Positions 23,509 through 35,240 of a DNA stretch of 64,000 nt are shown here, one piece after another (positions within the stretch are counted from its first letter, which is position 1; the number at the start of each line of letters is the position of its first letter). The position numbers were made by a program, and so were the translations under genes. This DNA is from Corbicula japonica. Taxonomy: Eukaryota > Mollusca > Bivalvia > Venerida > Cyrenidae. A model generated the notes under the pieces. It saw nothing but the letters and a program-made list of their open reading frames with translations, was not told where the DNA came from and made no database searches. The stretch covers positions 10,282,396 to 10,346,395 of the forward strand of contig JAZAYU010000009.1 of assembly GCA_038501625.1 (NCBI GenBank), in the 5' to 3' direction.

Positions 23509-24769
23509 CATTATATAATCTTGAGCTTGAGGTGGTCAGAAACAGGTGCAGTTTCAGTATCTTTATGATGTATCATGACTAATCTTGCCTGTATATTTAT
23601 GTTAAAGATATTGTAAAATTAATATGGCCAATTATGTATGTAGGTATTCTTACCAGTAATTATGTTAATATACTTAAGGACATTAAAAACGGACGGTGGG
23701 GATAATTGCATTTTGACAAGGAAAATAAACATATTATCAACATTTTTCACAGTTTCATATTACCGAATGCATTGCAGTAATTTAGATACCAAAATTAAGA
23801 AAATTTATTAATAATAAAAAAGTTATTGCGTAATAAAAACTGTACCCCGAAAATAAAAAAACAACACTTTTTGCTAAATGTGACAATGAATTGGTTCAAT
23901 CTGTTTCCTGTTGTTCAATGTCATTAAGTATATTTTATCAAATGTAGAAATTAAATGTATTGTTTTTGTTGTTGTTGTAATTGTTTTTTAGAAGCAAGGC
24001 AGGTATTGAAGCTGGGGACGAGAAGAACATTATTATTAATTGATTAGGGCAAATGGTTCCAAATTTATAGTACCGTAATTCAAAAGAGAAAATCTATATA
24101 GATGCCGCAAAATTACTATTGGTTTAAACAGTATTTATTTCAAATAATACATATAAATCGATGTATAACAGAGCAAGATAATACATATATATTTGAGAGG
24201 ATGAGAAAACAAGCTATCAGATGATAGCTTATATTAATTCTTCTCCCCGAAAATTACTATTCTGCCATGCAAAAAAAATGTCTACAGCTAAAAGATTGAC
24301 TTAATTGTCTATACCTAAAGCGGAATATAAGAGGCTCGAATAGGGTCTGGATTTCCTTCTGTAGGTCCTTTTCCTCCAACAAAATATCAACTGAATTTGC
24401 ATGTCCGCTTTTAAAATTTTTTTGCTTTGTCAATAATAAAATACAGCCGACCACATGCACTTATATCCACTTTTTGAACTTATGTTCATTTGTGGTTATA
24501 AAGATACATATTTCATGCCATCTTTGTCTGTATACCTCGAGTCACCTTTACAAACACCATAGCAACATTGTTGTGTCTTACTAAACTTTTTTTATTAAAG
24601 ATTTTGGTTTCAGATCCATGCCTCAACACAAGCTAATTTTTAGTAAACTGAGTGCAAGTCATACCAAAATTTGTACCGCTAACAAGGTTGCTTAGGTCAA
24701 TTCTTATCAGTGAATCTATTTTTAGCATATTGGCTACCTGTGAATCCTTCCTATACAATATTTACATGC

Positions 24770-24838
24770 AAAGGGAGAGCAATCAAACATTACTTATTGA
24801 AAGGGGAGAGCAATCAAACATAACTTATTGAAAGGGAT
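24770..24838. repeat. 32-bp direct duplication
   Basis: GGGAGAGCAATCAAACAT followed by ACTTATTGAAAGGG-type sequence occurs twice in tandem. Confidence 0.85.
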
Positions 24839-25124
24839 GTTCAAAAAGTTCTTCTACCCCGTCAAAATCACTTAACAATTTCACTTCAAAAACTAAGGTT
24901 TCTACCCATAAAAACGTTCATAACAATACATTTTATTTCTAAAACAATAATTTTGAATGCATAAGTAACAAAAATCACGTATTTACCAAAACAACATCTT
25001 TTCTGAACTTTTTTTAGTAACCCTCTTATCACTCTTGGGTCAAACTAGATGTACATATTAAACATCATCTATTAATAGTTAAATAATAAATATAATACAT
25101 GACCCATAATTCGTCCAGAAAACT

Positions 25125-25308
25125 CTGTTATCAGTAAAATAACCCGTTACCGATGTCTAGCAGTGATGATTACGACTATATCAGGGCTCACCGATCAACG
25201 TTTTTGGGGGTTGTCCCGGTTAGCTCAGTTGGTTGCGTCGCAGGAATTGAAGGGCTAGGCGCTGTCGCAGTGACGGTGCGGGTTCGCTCCCAGCTAGAGA
25301 CACTATCA
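25125..25308 (+). repeat. tRNA-like SINE copy, plus strand
   Basis: A-box-like TAGCTCAGTTGG at 25221-25232 and B-box-like GGTTCGCTCCC at 25281-25291; the 5' segment matches the minus-strand copy near 1.5 kb for over 150 bases with point differences. It ends about 65 bases from the VIT exon. Confidence 0.75.
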
Positions 25309-25371
25309 TTTTCATCTTAGTCAATTTAAAGAAACGACCATAAAGTTGCGATTGCAAGTATCTGAAGTAAC

Positions 25372-25574
25372 CTGCTCCTTTTCTTGTATTTCCGCTTTGA
25401 TATGTCGTCCTTGGATTTCAGCCTCAAACTGGAACACTGCACTTCCATCGTCAACAGGGAAAGTAAACGTTACCTCAATAGGATCATTCTCCTCATTGCA
25501 ATAGGTCAAGGTCGAGGATACCTCAGCTACGTATCCTGCGATGTGTATGTCAATCCAGACGGACTTCAGCGGTA
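25372..25574 (-). CDS. VWA5A-like exon: first part of VIT domain
   Basis: Acceptor ttacacag, donor gttact. Encodes PLKSVWIDIHIAGYVAEVSS, TLTYCNEENDPIEVTF, FPVDDGSAVFQFEAEIQG and AEIQEKEQ, a clear VIT (vault/inter-alpha-trypsin) domain start. The frame is open. It is the most upstream exon recognised. Confidence 0.85.
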
Positions 25575-28500
25575 CTGTGTAACAAAGAACAAGTAATCAC
25601 GATGCATGTATAAATATAAATATTACCAAAAAATCCCCAATAGTAACATCTGTTTGACATTGGGGATGAGCTTAAAAATCAGAAAAAAAACATTTTGAGA
25701 AATGAATAACAGGCTTAAAAGCTGCATTGAATTATAGGTATTAACAAGTTCGTTTGTGCGGAAAAAACATGGGTTATACGCTTTGTCTTATAAATCGGCA
25801 TTTGCGTAAATAAGTAAAATTGCGATAAGTTCAGATAGTTTTTATTATAACTAATTGTAGATAATAAGGCAGCCACGTGATATTCTGGTTAAATCACTAA
25901 GCAGATGTGGAAGAATGAAATATTTTTTCTAGTAATAAATATTCATAAACAGAACTTTGCGATATCAAAATTGTAAAACTCTTTGGCGATAAACAAATAA
26001 TATACAGAACTAATAATTTCATGGCTAATGCAGCAATTCCGCTTCTATAAGTTTAAAATACAACATAAAATAATATTTATTTACGATAACAACGGCCAGA
26101 TAAGAGTCTACCCAACCGCCAGCCATGTCAAATATTGATTTAGGTTGCATTAAGCCAGATAACGTATTCCATTCGAATCGAGTGCGTTTTGATTTACGAT
26201 ATTTTTTTCTTCTGCATCATCTTATAAATTTGCATGTTTGTGGTTGGTTTGCAGAGATAACATGTTAGAAAAGAAAACGAACGCATTTTCATTCCTTAGC
26301 TTTGTTGATAGAGGCGCACCAATACTGGAAGCGTTTGTATATTTTTCGCACCCTTTAGATATTCCGCATTTAAAATAGTGTCTGGTCTGTCAGATATGAA
26401 TAATTTTCTTTTAGGTAAGTAAACCCCAATCCCTGTGTGTTTTAATGAATGAAACATAGACATTGATAGAAAGCATTATGAATGAACTTTTTTGAAACCT
26501 TTCATATTCAACCTCGAAAATGTCGAACTTGACAAAGGTCTAATTGACGAAAATTTGGGGTTGGAATATAAGAATTATGTCAAAACAGCAAGTATGATGA
26601 TACCCGATGTGCATAAAAAGTAATACCCCTCCCCCTTTATTCATTAAACATACGCAAGTTGTATGAAAAAAAATGAAATATGCATATCAGGAATGGCCAC
26701 ATCCAGCATACACAGCCTCCCCACACAGCCAAAAAGTAGAGAGGAAAAGAGAGCATGGTATTACAATAATCAGTTTCAAAATGGACGCCACATTTTTGAG
26801 ATGTTTGAATTTGATTTTCCTTGTAGTGGAAAACCTATCAAAGGCAAAATTGGTAATACTCAATTCTTAACGGTGAAAAATTCCACGAAACTTCCTCAGA
26901 AATAGAGCCCTCTCAAATTGTATGCATACCTGAGATTCCATTATCAGAACGAGGCTGAGTGAGCAAACAAACTGACCAGCAATATGGCCACATCAAGGAG
27001 TAGTGCTAGACATTGTTGTATTTCTATGTGTATCAGATGATAGATTCACTGACAAAATAAGTTTCCATAAATTTCCAAAATATTAAAACTTAAGAAAAGA
27101 ATGAAAAGAGAAAATAAAGAGAGATCAGGGTCCATTTTCATGTGAGATTTACATGTTTAATCTATGAGAACATATCAAATAAAATAAAAATATAATTGTG
27201 ATTATTTACCACATATAAACTTAAGTTAAACTAAAGATAATTGTTTGTTCTTGGTCTTATATTTCCATTATTTTATAGTGTATCAGCTTTTAATGCAAAT
27301 ATTATATAATCTCATTTATGACATTTACCGTAAATCTTCAACTAAAACATTTTCATTCATAACTGCTTCAACTGTAGTATGTTCAAATCATTTTAGAGAT
27401 GATTACTTAATTTTTAAAGGACTCCAAACAGGCCGACCCAAGCATACGAGTTAACTTTTTGGTTTAAGTACTTTGCATATTCTGATGCTGCTGTTGGCTC
27501 TGATGCTATTCTATGCCGCATTGCTTCATTTGTCACTCGTCACTCTGGAATAAAGGCCTTTCAGTCGACACCATCTCCACGTATATGTTTGAAAAGTGTA
27601 GATTTCGCTTCTTGTGGAGTTGATGTTTATGTAGACTGAGTGGGTACTAACAGTTACATTGTAATAAGCGACCGGTTGTTTGGTGTTTCATATCTTTTCT
27701 GCGAGAAATAGCACTCCTTGCATAACTGGATTACCATCAAATACTTGAATTAAATTTAGAATAACTATGGTACAGACTGTTTCTTGAAGGAACTTTCTTC
27801 CAGGTCAAGTTATTTATTGGACCCCTGATGAGAAAGGTTCAATCCACGAGATAAAATCTAAGAGATCAAGATTATCAAATAGCCTTTGAACACACTCTTT
27901 ACCACTGAGTTGTTATAAGCGTATATTATGAACAGTTTGTAGGATACTATTTGCTGAAGGCGATTCCACTCCTTTTTCGGTATATGAAAATAACTTAAAC
28001 AAGAAATTAAAAATTCATTTAAAACTGTTTATTACTGGCTTCTCATCGATGCGATTTTCCCCATATGATTTTACAACACAAGAATACCAGTGACATTGAG
28101 TACCTAGCTGTAGGCCCAAGAGTAAGGCTGTTGCACCCAAGAACCTAGTATAAGCCCCCAGTGGCAAACTGCCTCTGACCTATTCCGGAGAGTTGTAACC
28201 CATCGGGTTTTCGTTGAATAATTATTTGGTGTCATTTTTTCAATTAATAATACTTTAAACACATTCTCTTCTTTCTTCTCTAATTTTTGATTGTGTGGGT
28301 ATTCTGAGTATGGCCATTCCTGAGAGGCGTATGTCTAATATTGTTTAAGCTTTATAGATATCTGTCTTGAATAAAGAAAGCCTAAACTTTGCCAGTTTTT
28401 TTTTTCATTCAGATATCCGAAAGTCATTTTCTTCGAATTTTAGCATAGATAGCTTATTCTATATGAATTTTAACACCTATCAAATGGTACACATGTACAA

Positions 28501-29159
28501 GGTATGGGTGCGAGCTTTTGGGAGAATATGAAAAACTTAGGCTTCTTCACTGTGCATGTAGACTCTTACACCGTCGTTATCAGAAAATAAACTAATGAAG
28601 TACAGATATGCGCAGTGAAACAGTCAACTGTGCATGACTCTTACCGTTTTTTCATTCCCAACCACTTATCACTTTTGTTTACTTCCGGTTCATCAGCTGA
28701 CAAAAAAAACAACACCCACCCAATATAAATACAAGGTATGCATTCAAAAATCTTCACCTGTTTGTTATTCTTCTATTGTTAGACGATTATACAAACTCTA
28801 AAACTGATAGAAATTTATTTCTTATACTTTACGAACCTTTGAAGTGTACCAAATTCGGGTATGCTTTTTTTCGGACAAAAGAACAATTTAGGCCCCTATA
28901 ACCTGATAACTTTTTCTGAACATTTTTAAGTGTAAAATTCGATCGAATTCATTTGAAAGCCAATAACTATCTTACATTACTTCATCTTTGCTTTAAGTAT
29001 TTATTTATATAACAGTCATTGTTATCAAATAAAAAAATTGAAAAATAATATTCATAATACCATTATTGCAGGAGGCCCAGTATCTTGATCTCTAGCCAAT
29101 CCTACTAATACATTTGCTATGTAGTGGTAAGTAAAATTAAAAGAGGAATATTGTAAATT
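25575..29159. other. region without a recognised gene
   Basis: Upstream of the VIT exon one expects the first exon of the VWA5A-like gene; I could not identify it. Apart from an R1 repeat copy at 26.67 kb I see only AT-rich DNA. Confidence 0.5.
26668..26790 (+). repeat. dispersed repeat family R1 copy
   Basis: AATGAAATATGCATATCAGG, GGCCACATCCAGCATACACA and AGAGAGGAAAAGAGAGCATG match the family consensus closely; truncated 3'. Confidence 0.8.
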
Positions 29160-31802
29160 AAAGAATATGCAGTGTCTATTCCCATATACGTGTCACAATG
29201 TAAAAGCTGTCTATTGCCACGTACGTGTCAATACGAGTACCCGTTATAACTATAGTCTCAATTATTCGACTGCAAGCACAGACCCATTATCATATGGACG
29301 TTTTCGTTGTCTATTCTTTACGTCTCAAGCAGTTACGATCAAAACTGTGGTGGAAATCGACCCAATTTAAATTCTGTTATTTTTCACTCCAACATGAAAA
29401 TTTTAACACTGGTATGTTCAAATGTGGTTATAACAATAAATAATGATGAAAGTAACAATAAAATGACGAATCTTCCACAAAATAACTTGTTAAACCTACC
29501 ACGTTATATATGCTGTTTACATGTTGATACGAAAACTAGATAACCAATGAAAACGTTTCTTTTTATTCAAACATATTTTTACAATGCGGGAGGTTGTACG
29601 CGGAGAAAAACTCATAACGTACTCTTATTTTCTTATTTGTCACGTTCGATGGTTGTCAAAGTTTTTTTTTCATCTATTTAGATACCCGCCCCGTTATATT
29701 AAGTTTCAATCGCATCTTTAATAATGTTGTGTATATTACCTTGTTAATTATATTTGCAGATACTTTCATTTATTCATCAAACCTTTTATTCATCAAGCCT
29801 TTATTTATAAGTTGCTTGTATTGACCGTAGCAAGAATTTCCGCAGTACATATTTCAAGCAGGTAAGGTGAAGTTTATCGATAAACATGAGTCAGGTAAAC
29901 TTTAAGCGGCGTAATCGAAATTTGTTGACATGGGTGGAGGTTTAAAAGAGTTTTGCATAAAAAAACGAAACCGTTATTTACAAAGGATTACATATAATGA
30001 ATCTACTTGACTGTAGCTTTTCAGGTATGTAAATTATTTTAAGATACATATGGTTTAAGATGCTTTACAGAGCCGTTAAAGTCGCAAAAGTTCCGACTCA
30101 AATTCTGATCGCTGGCATATAAACATAGAAGGAAAATTTTCCGCATTGATTTGAATAGTAACTGGGTTGTGCGCGAAGAGCAAACATCGTATATATAGAA
30201 AAGCTCTTCTTGCGCACAAATAGTTGGGCTACCGTAAAAGTACCATTATAACCACATAATTTCAATTAATATTGAGAGGTGATAATTAGTGCTGCACTAT
30301 GTGCTGGCATCCAATTAAATGATAAATTATGATATTATTTAATAAATAAAATAATTCCAAATAACTTTATTTTTAAAAATTTCATAATATTACAAGAATT
30401 TAATTTAATCACATTTAGATAGTTATTTATGTAATATTTTCAGAACACACAAGATTAAAATCCTCCTTTCTAATCCTGGACTTGTGCCTGGGCAATGGCA
30501 GAGTTAGAATATTGGAGTATTGTCTATACGAAAAACAAAATTATAGACAAAATTATGTCAATAAATATAGCAAGAAAAACAATACCATTGCTTATTGTCT
30601 TTACGAAAATAAAAAAGACAATCATTTTTCTAATTATATTCTTAATAAAACATCTAATTATATTTATTATTTAGTAGGTATATAGAATGTGATGTAATAT
30701 GATTTATTTGTTGTAAAAACATCTTTATTCTTGATTTCAGGACATAAGAAGATATGCAATAAGTGACACTTAATTTGCTGTAAGAGTTGTCTTTATTGCG
30801 ACACGTAAATATACAGTTCGACATGACTTATCGTTACTGCTTTATTGACACGTCAGTGTTTTTTTTCTCTTTTGGGGGAAGGGGCTCGCTGCCCTTTGGA
30901 GGGGGAAAATTGATATGCGAACAAAGGAAAGGGGGAAGATACTTGCAGCCTGTCAAACACAACATAACAAAGTATTCACTGATCTTTTAATTCAAAGGAA
31001 GTCAGTGGTCTACAGTGAAATGTCTTTTAATGCCTGCAAATTTATCAATTATTCTTGTCACTGTATTGTCCATTAGTGGGGTATTCCATTAAACATATCC
31101 AAAATTCGGATTTATCATCTTCACTATCGAACAGTGCTTAACAGACTCCGGCAAAGGGGAAATTTTTTACGGATGTGGGGGAAAAATATATACTATTTTG
31201 AGGGGGGAATGGGGCCCTATTTCTCCAGATATTTGGCATAAAATGGCATTTTTAACAAACACAATAAACTGGTAAAGAAGCTTACACTTAAAAAAACAAA
31301 TTTTCTTAAAACAGTTCAAATTAATTTGAAAACTACCAGAACCGTTAAATGTTTGTAACAAGCTTACACTTAACAATAGGATGACAATAATTACTTGATT
31401 TCCACGCGCAAATGCGTTTGACTGGCAACTTTAATTATGTATTGCAAACATTTGTTAATTATCTCATGACATGTATAATTGAGTAAATCACTAAACTTGA
31501 AGCTAATCATGAACTAAAAGTTTTTCATATCAATTTTTTTAGATTTAGCATTTACAGCATTTTTGGAAAAAAATAATTTTCCGAAATTAAAAGTATTTAT
31601 TGTGTTGTATTGATAGTGGATTATACTGATATAGATATGTCAAAAAAAAGAAGGAATTACCTATTTGAATCAAAGTAAGATTAAATAATTTGAATCAAAT
31701 ATAATAATCATTATTAACTAATAAGCGGTAACATATTACTATAAAAATGTTCAGCTACTTTTTAAACTGAAATTACAGTGTGAAAGGCGTGGATCAATTC
31801 TT

Positions 31803-31972
31803 ATAATTACGAGTCACTAATACAGTAACGAGAACTCAAGTAGAACTGCATATTTACATGTTAATGACAACTCTTACCATAATTATGTGTCAATTAAGCA
31901 GTAACGAGAACTCAAGTCGTACTGTATATTTACGTGTCACTGTAACGACAACTCTTACTGCAAAATATGTGT
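31803..31972. repeat. two tandem units of about 85 bp
   Basis: AGTAACGAGAACTCAAGTAG and AGTAACGAGAACTCAAGTCG each lead into a TATTTAC phrase and ACAACTCTTAC. An inverted related copy is at 30777-30860. Confidence 0.7.
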
Positions 31973-32319
31973 CACTTATTGAGTAGCATCTTAATGTCCT
32001 GAAATGAAAAATAAAGATGTAATATATATATATCAAAAAATGATTTATTACATCATCTTTTATATTTCTATTAAATAATAAATATATTTAGACATTTACT
32101 TTAGAATAATTTTAAATTTTAAATTGATAATACCGTAAGTGGTTCTCATTCTGTAGTGGTTCATGACTAGTTATAAAAACTTTCCCATTTATCTGAATAA
32201 TTTTACAATATTTTATATTAAATTGTTGAAACTTGCCACGGATGTTCCTTGCATGATGCTCTTTCAAATTTGTTCAAAGAAATCAATTCCATGCAGAACT
32301 CTGGTTGCCATGGCAACGG

Positions 32320-33085
32320 AAAGGAAAAACTTTAAAAATCTTCTTCTTTAAAACCACAAGGCCTAGAGGCTTAATATTTGATATACAGCATCATCTAGTG
32401 GTCTGCTACCAAAATTGTTCAACCTATCCCCCTGGGGTCAAAAATGGCCCTGCCCCAGGGGTCACTTGTTTTACATAGACTTATATAGGGAAAACTTTTT
32501 TTAAAAAACTTCTTCTCTAAAACCACAAGGCCTAGAACCTTGGTATTTGGTATGTGTAATCATGTAGTGGTCTCTACAAAAGTTTTTCAATTTATTCTCT
32601 TGGGGTCAAAAATGACATAGATATAGTAAATCTTTACAAATCTTCTTCTCTGAAACCATCAGGCCTAGAGCTTAGATATTTGGTATAGAGCATCATCTAG
32701 TGGTCCTCTACTAAAATTGTTCAAAGTATCCCCCTGGGTTCAAAAATGGACCCGCCCCAGGGGTCACTTGTTTTACATAGACTTATATAGGGAAAACTTA
32801 AAAAATCTTGTTCTCTAAAACCACAAGGCCTAGAACCTTGGTATTGGTATGTGTCATCATGTAGTGGTCCTCTAAAAAGTTGTTTCAAATTTTTCTCCTG
32901 GGGTCAAAAATGGCCCTGCCCCGGGGGTCACTAGTTTTATTACATATTGTTATATAGTAAATTTTAGCAGCATTATTTTTTATTTGATTATACCAAGCTT
33001 GCACTCAACTCTTGCAACCATTGAGCAGTTGTTGACAGATGAGCGACCCAGGGTCCTATGGACCCTCTTGTTTATTTTTCCCTAT
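32320..33085. repeat. array of about four monomers of 150-220 bp with a conserved tail
   Basis: Each unit contains AAAACCACAAGGCCTAGA, a GGTATTTGGTATG phrase, TCATCTAGTGGTC-type sequence and a GGGGTCAAAAATG with CCCTGCCCCAGGGGTCACTT. The array ends in ATTGAGCAGTTGTTGACAG and GACCCTCTTGTTT; the same tail ends the separate array at 45.9-47.1 kb. Confidence 0.8.
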
Positions 33086-33499
33086 GTGTCAATAAGAATA
33101 TTGTCTATTGACACATACATGGCAATAGACACTCCTTAAAGAATAATTATAGTAATATCTGTAAATTGTCAAAAAAATTATTTGAAGCATACTGGTAATA
33201 AGAGCTAAATTGATTTTGATAATAAAAAAAATTTTCTAATAAAAAACAAAGCGCAAACTGTGCACATGAAATATGACACTCAGAATATTATCTTCATAAA
33301 TCAGCAACAGTTTGTATACCATTTTAACTGAAGTCCACCCAACTCAGCAGACCATACCATTGCAGAACTGGCTGTGTTAGTCTGCTCATAGCACAGATAA
33401 ATGCACTGGGTATTTCCTCGTAAGACTGAAAAAGCAAAAGTGCTGTGTCCAGCAGAGTAGTCTATATTGTATACTATTATTATGCTGAACGCTGAGAAC

Positions 33500-33655
33500 T
33501 GGGCTGGAGGTTATAAAACTGAGTTTGTAAACCAGTCTCAAATCTCAAGGATCTGATTGGCTGAAATGGCGACTGGTCGCCATTTCAGCCAATCAGATGC
33601 TTGAGATTTGAGACTGGTTTCCATGCTCAGTTTTATAACCTTGGAACCAGATTGG
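33500..33655. repeat. foldback MITE, reference copy of the family
   Basis: A near-perfect hairpin: GGTTATAAAACTGAG and AACCAGTCTCAAATCTCAAG in one arm, with the complement in the other, centred on GCGACTGGTCGCCATTTCAG. Relatives occur elsewhere in the window, mainly in ABCA3 introns. Confidence 0.85.
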
Positions 33656-34234
33656 TAAAACAATATATTGAGAAAATACTTCTTTACATAAAAGTACAAA
33701 AATTCAATCAATCAAAGCAGATGATTCAAAACACCTTCAAAATCTTGCAACCTTTGAACTCTTTGTTTACTCAATAACTGACTGTTAATAAAATGATTTG
33801 AAGTGTAAAACAGCTAAATTTATTTTTACGTTTCTGATCAAGCAGGTAGGGTCAGGGGTTTCACTTATGCCTAAAATTAAAGGGTCATAATGATGCACCA
33901 CTGCCATTTCCAGACTTGAAAATTGAAAAAAAGTGCTAGACATTTGGACAGACAATATGTGAAAGTGTGTCTGACCAAAACAAATTCTGTTAAACTAAAA
34001 CATGTTAAAAAGGAATTTGCAAGTATAAGGAGTTCAAATTTTTGTCTGACATTCCGCCTGATAACATAAAATATCCAGCTCAAATTTAACTGGACAGGTC
34101 AGTCAATCCTGCAACTTTCGGGACGTCTGCATTTCTTGAGGCTCAAATCAATTGTTCCTTATATGTTTTTTTTTAAATAAGACCCTTGTTTGAAATTTAA
34201 AATAAGAAATGCTTGATATTTTAAGGGTCAAAAC

Positions 34235-34332
34235 ACTGATTCAATGATGAAATTGAACATCTAGGTACACAATATTTTGGTACCCTGATTCAAGGATGAA
34301 ATTGAACACCTGGGTACACAATATTTTGGTGA
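34235..34332. repeat. two-copy tandem duplication of about 55 bp
   Basis: GATTCAAGGATGAAATTGAACACC-like sequence and GGTACACAATATTTTGGT each occur twice in a row just upstream of the ABCA3 gene. Confidence 0.85.
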
Positions 34333-34942
34333 CTGTTTTGTTTGACCATCAGTCACTTGTGATAAGTGTATCTTCTTCCAAATTTCACACAAGTGTTCAT
34401 ACATATAGGCTGAGTATCAGTTTGAGTTCAATGACAATGCCCCTTTTGCATTAGTCAAGGTAATTAGAGTCAGTTAATTATGTGTATAATATTGTTGATC
34501 AATTATTATTTATTGAAGTTTTAACAGTTTGAGGAATGCTTTAGCATCACTTTTCTACCCTCCTATTCATTAGGGTGTCTTAACTTAATTAATGGTTAAC
34601 TAAGTGAGTTAAAACTTAAGGCCACAATAATGCCAAGTTGCAGATGAAAATTGAAGCAGCTTTTCCAAAATGCATTAATTAAACCATGAAAGCATTTTAA
34701 ATGAGTCATCTTTTTCACCAATAATAAACTTTTTGGCCTAAGATTCTAAAACTGTGATTGTGAACCAGTCTCAGATTGGCTGAATTGGATACTGATCAAC
34801 CATCAACAGTTTTCTAATCTTCATCCCTTGTCTCTTGTTTTAGAAATATGAGCTATTCAGGAGCTGGACTCTATACTTCTGTGATAGAAAAGTTTACTGT
34901 GAAAATCCGCCTGTGATACAGCATACAGTACAGTACGGCAAA

Positions 34943-35240
34943 ATGAGCTCCAAAGGGAGGCAATTCCTTCTTCTTTTATGGAAAAACTTTATCATACAGA
35001 AACGGAAAGTGCTTGTTACAGTGTTTGAAATAGGGTTACCAGCATTCTTTGCTTTGATCTTGATATTCATTCGGTTGAGGGTTGAACGTGAGATGAAGGA
35101 AAACGTAACATGGGATTACTGCAACGGCTGGCAGCAGATTAACGGTAGTGGTAATTTGCCAAAGAAACTGGCATATACCCCTGATAATAACACCACTAGA
35201 CAGATCATGAATGAAGTAAGACTGGCACTGATGCTGGAGA
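34943..35240 (+). CDS. ABCA3: ABCA3 coding exon 1: start, TM1, first loop
   Basis: Starts at the ATG of [15 protein letters not shown] and encodes the cytosolic N-terminus, the first membrane helix ([17 protein letters not shown]) and the beginning of the first extracellular loop. The donor is gtaagt at 35241, leaving one base of a split codon. The frame is open back to 34844, but those residues do not look like the family, so the internal ATG is preferred. Confidence 0.85.

Larger units (their letters stand above)
20468..23510 (-). mobile_element. Tigger/pogo-type DNA transposon, truncated and interrupted
   Basis: Remains of a Tc1/mariner-superfamily element of the pogo/Tigger type. The left end reads TA then CAGTCAAAACTG, fitting a TA target site and a CAGT-type terminus; it carries an 18-bp perfect hairpin at 20477-20528. 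The transposase lies on the minus strand. The other terminal repeat was not found to the right, and the coding sequence stops just upstream of its helix-turn-helix domain at about 23.51 kb, so the element is truncated at that side. A second element is inserted at 22228-23344. It sits in an intron of the VWA5A-like locus. Confidence 0.85.
2327..25574 (-). pseudogene. VWA5A-like VIT/VWA protein locus, probably a pseudogene
   Basis: Thirteen exon-like segments on the minus strand encode, in order, part of a VIT domain, a VWA domain with the MIDAS sequence DRSGS, the region after it, and the C-terminal segment of von Willebrand factor A domain-containing protein 5A-like proteins (about 790 residues in human). 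These are soluble or extracellular-type adhesion modules; the VWA MIDAS binds a metal ion. Most consecutive exons keep compatible splice phases, so this derives from an intron-containing gene and not a retrocopy. Against function: a TGA replaces a conserved glycine codon (9666-9668), a frameshift lies in the next exon (near 9316), the second half of VIT was not found, and the conserved GSW near the C-terminus reads GSC. No start exon was recognised. Sequencing error could explain single lesions; several together favour decay. Transposons fill the introns. Confidence 0.75.
29160..33147. repeat. nested inverted-repeat region, AT-rich
   Basis: GTGTCTATTGCCA with TACGTGTCAATA-type sequence near 29160-29240 is matched inverted at 33083-33147. 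Inside it, 30777-30860 is inverted relative to a two-copy array at 31803-31972 (GAGAACTCAAGT, CTGTATATTTACGTG). I see no coding sequence. The pattern suggests an element inserted in a related element, or a foldback array; the ends are not sharply defined. Confidence 0.45.
33148..34842. other. region upstream of ABCA3
   Basis: Holds the foldback MITE at 33.5 kb and a 55-bp duplication at 34.2 kb. A promoter or first non-coding exon of ABCA3 may lie here or further upstream; no TATA box or CpG island stands out. Confidence 0.4.

Noticed and set aside
24257..24460. Minus-strand segment with SGHANSVDILLEEKD as the second half of the VIT domain
   Set aside because: A faint resemblance to the ISxGHxxxLLEED region, but the following residues do not match and splice sites are poor, so it was not listed as an exon.
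25213..25305. Functional tRNA gene
   Set aside because: A- and B-box-like motifs are present, but the spacing and the lack of a clean acceptor-stem pairing, together with a second copy sharing long flanks, indicate a SINE.
26663..26905. MKYAYQEWPHPAYTASPHS frames as small secreted or conserved peptides
   Set aside because: The same words recur wherever the R1 repeat occurs, so they reflect repeat DNA and not selection on protein.
34844..34942. N-terminal extension of ABCA3
   Set aside because: The frame is open to the acceptor, but the residues are unlike any ABCA N-terminus, and the MSSKGRQ start is the family-typical one.
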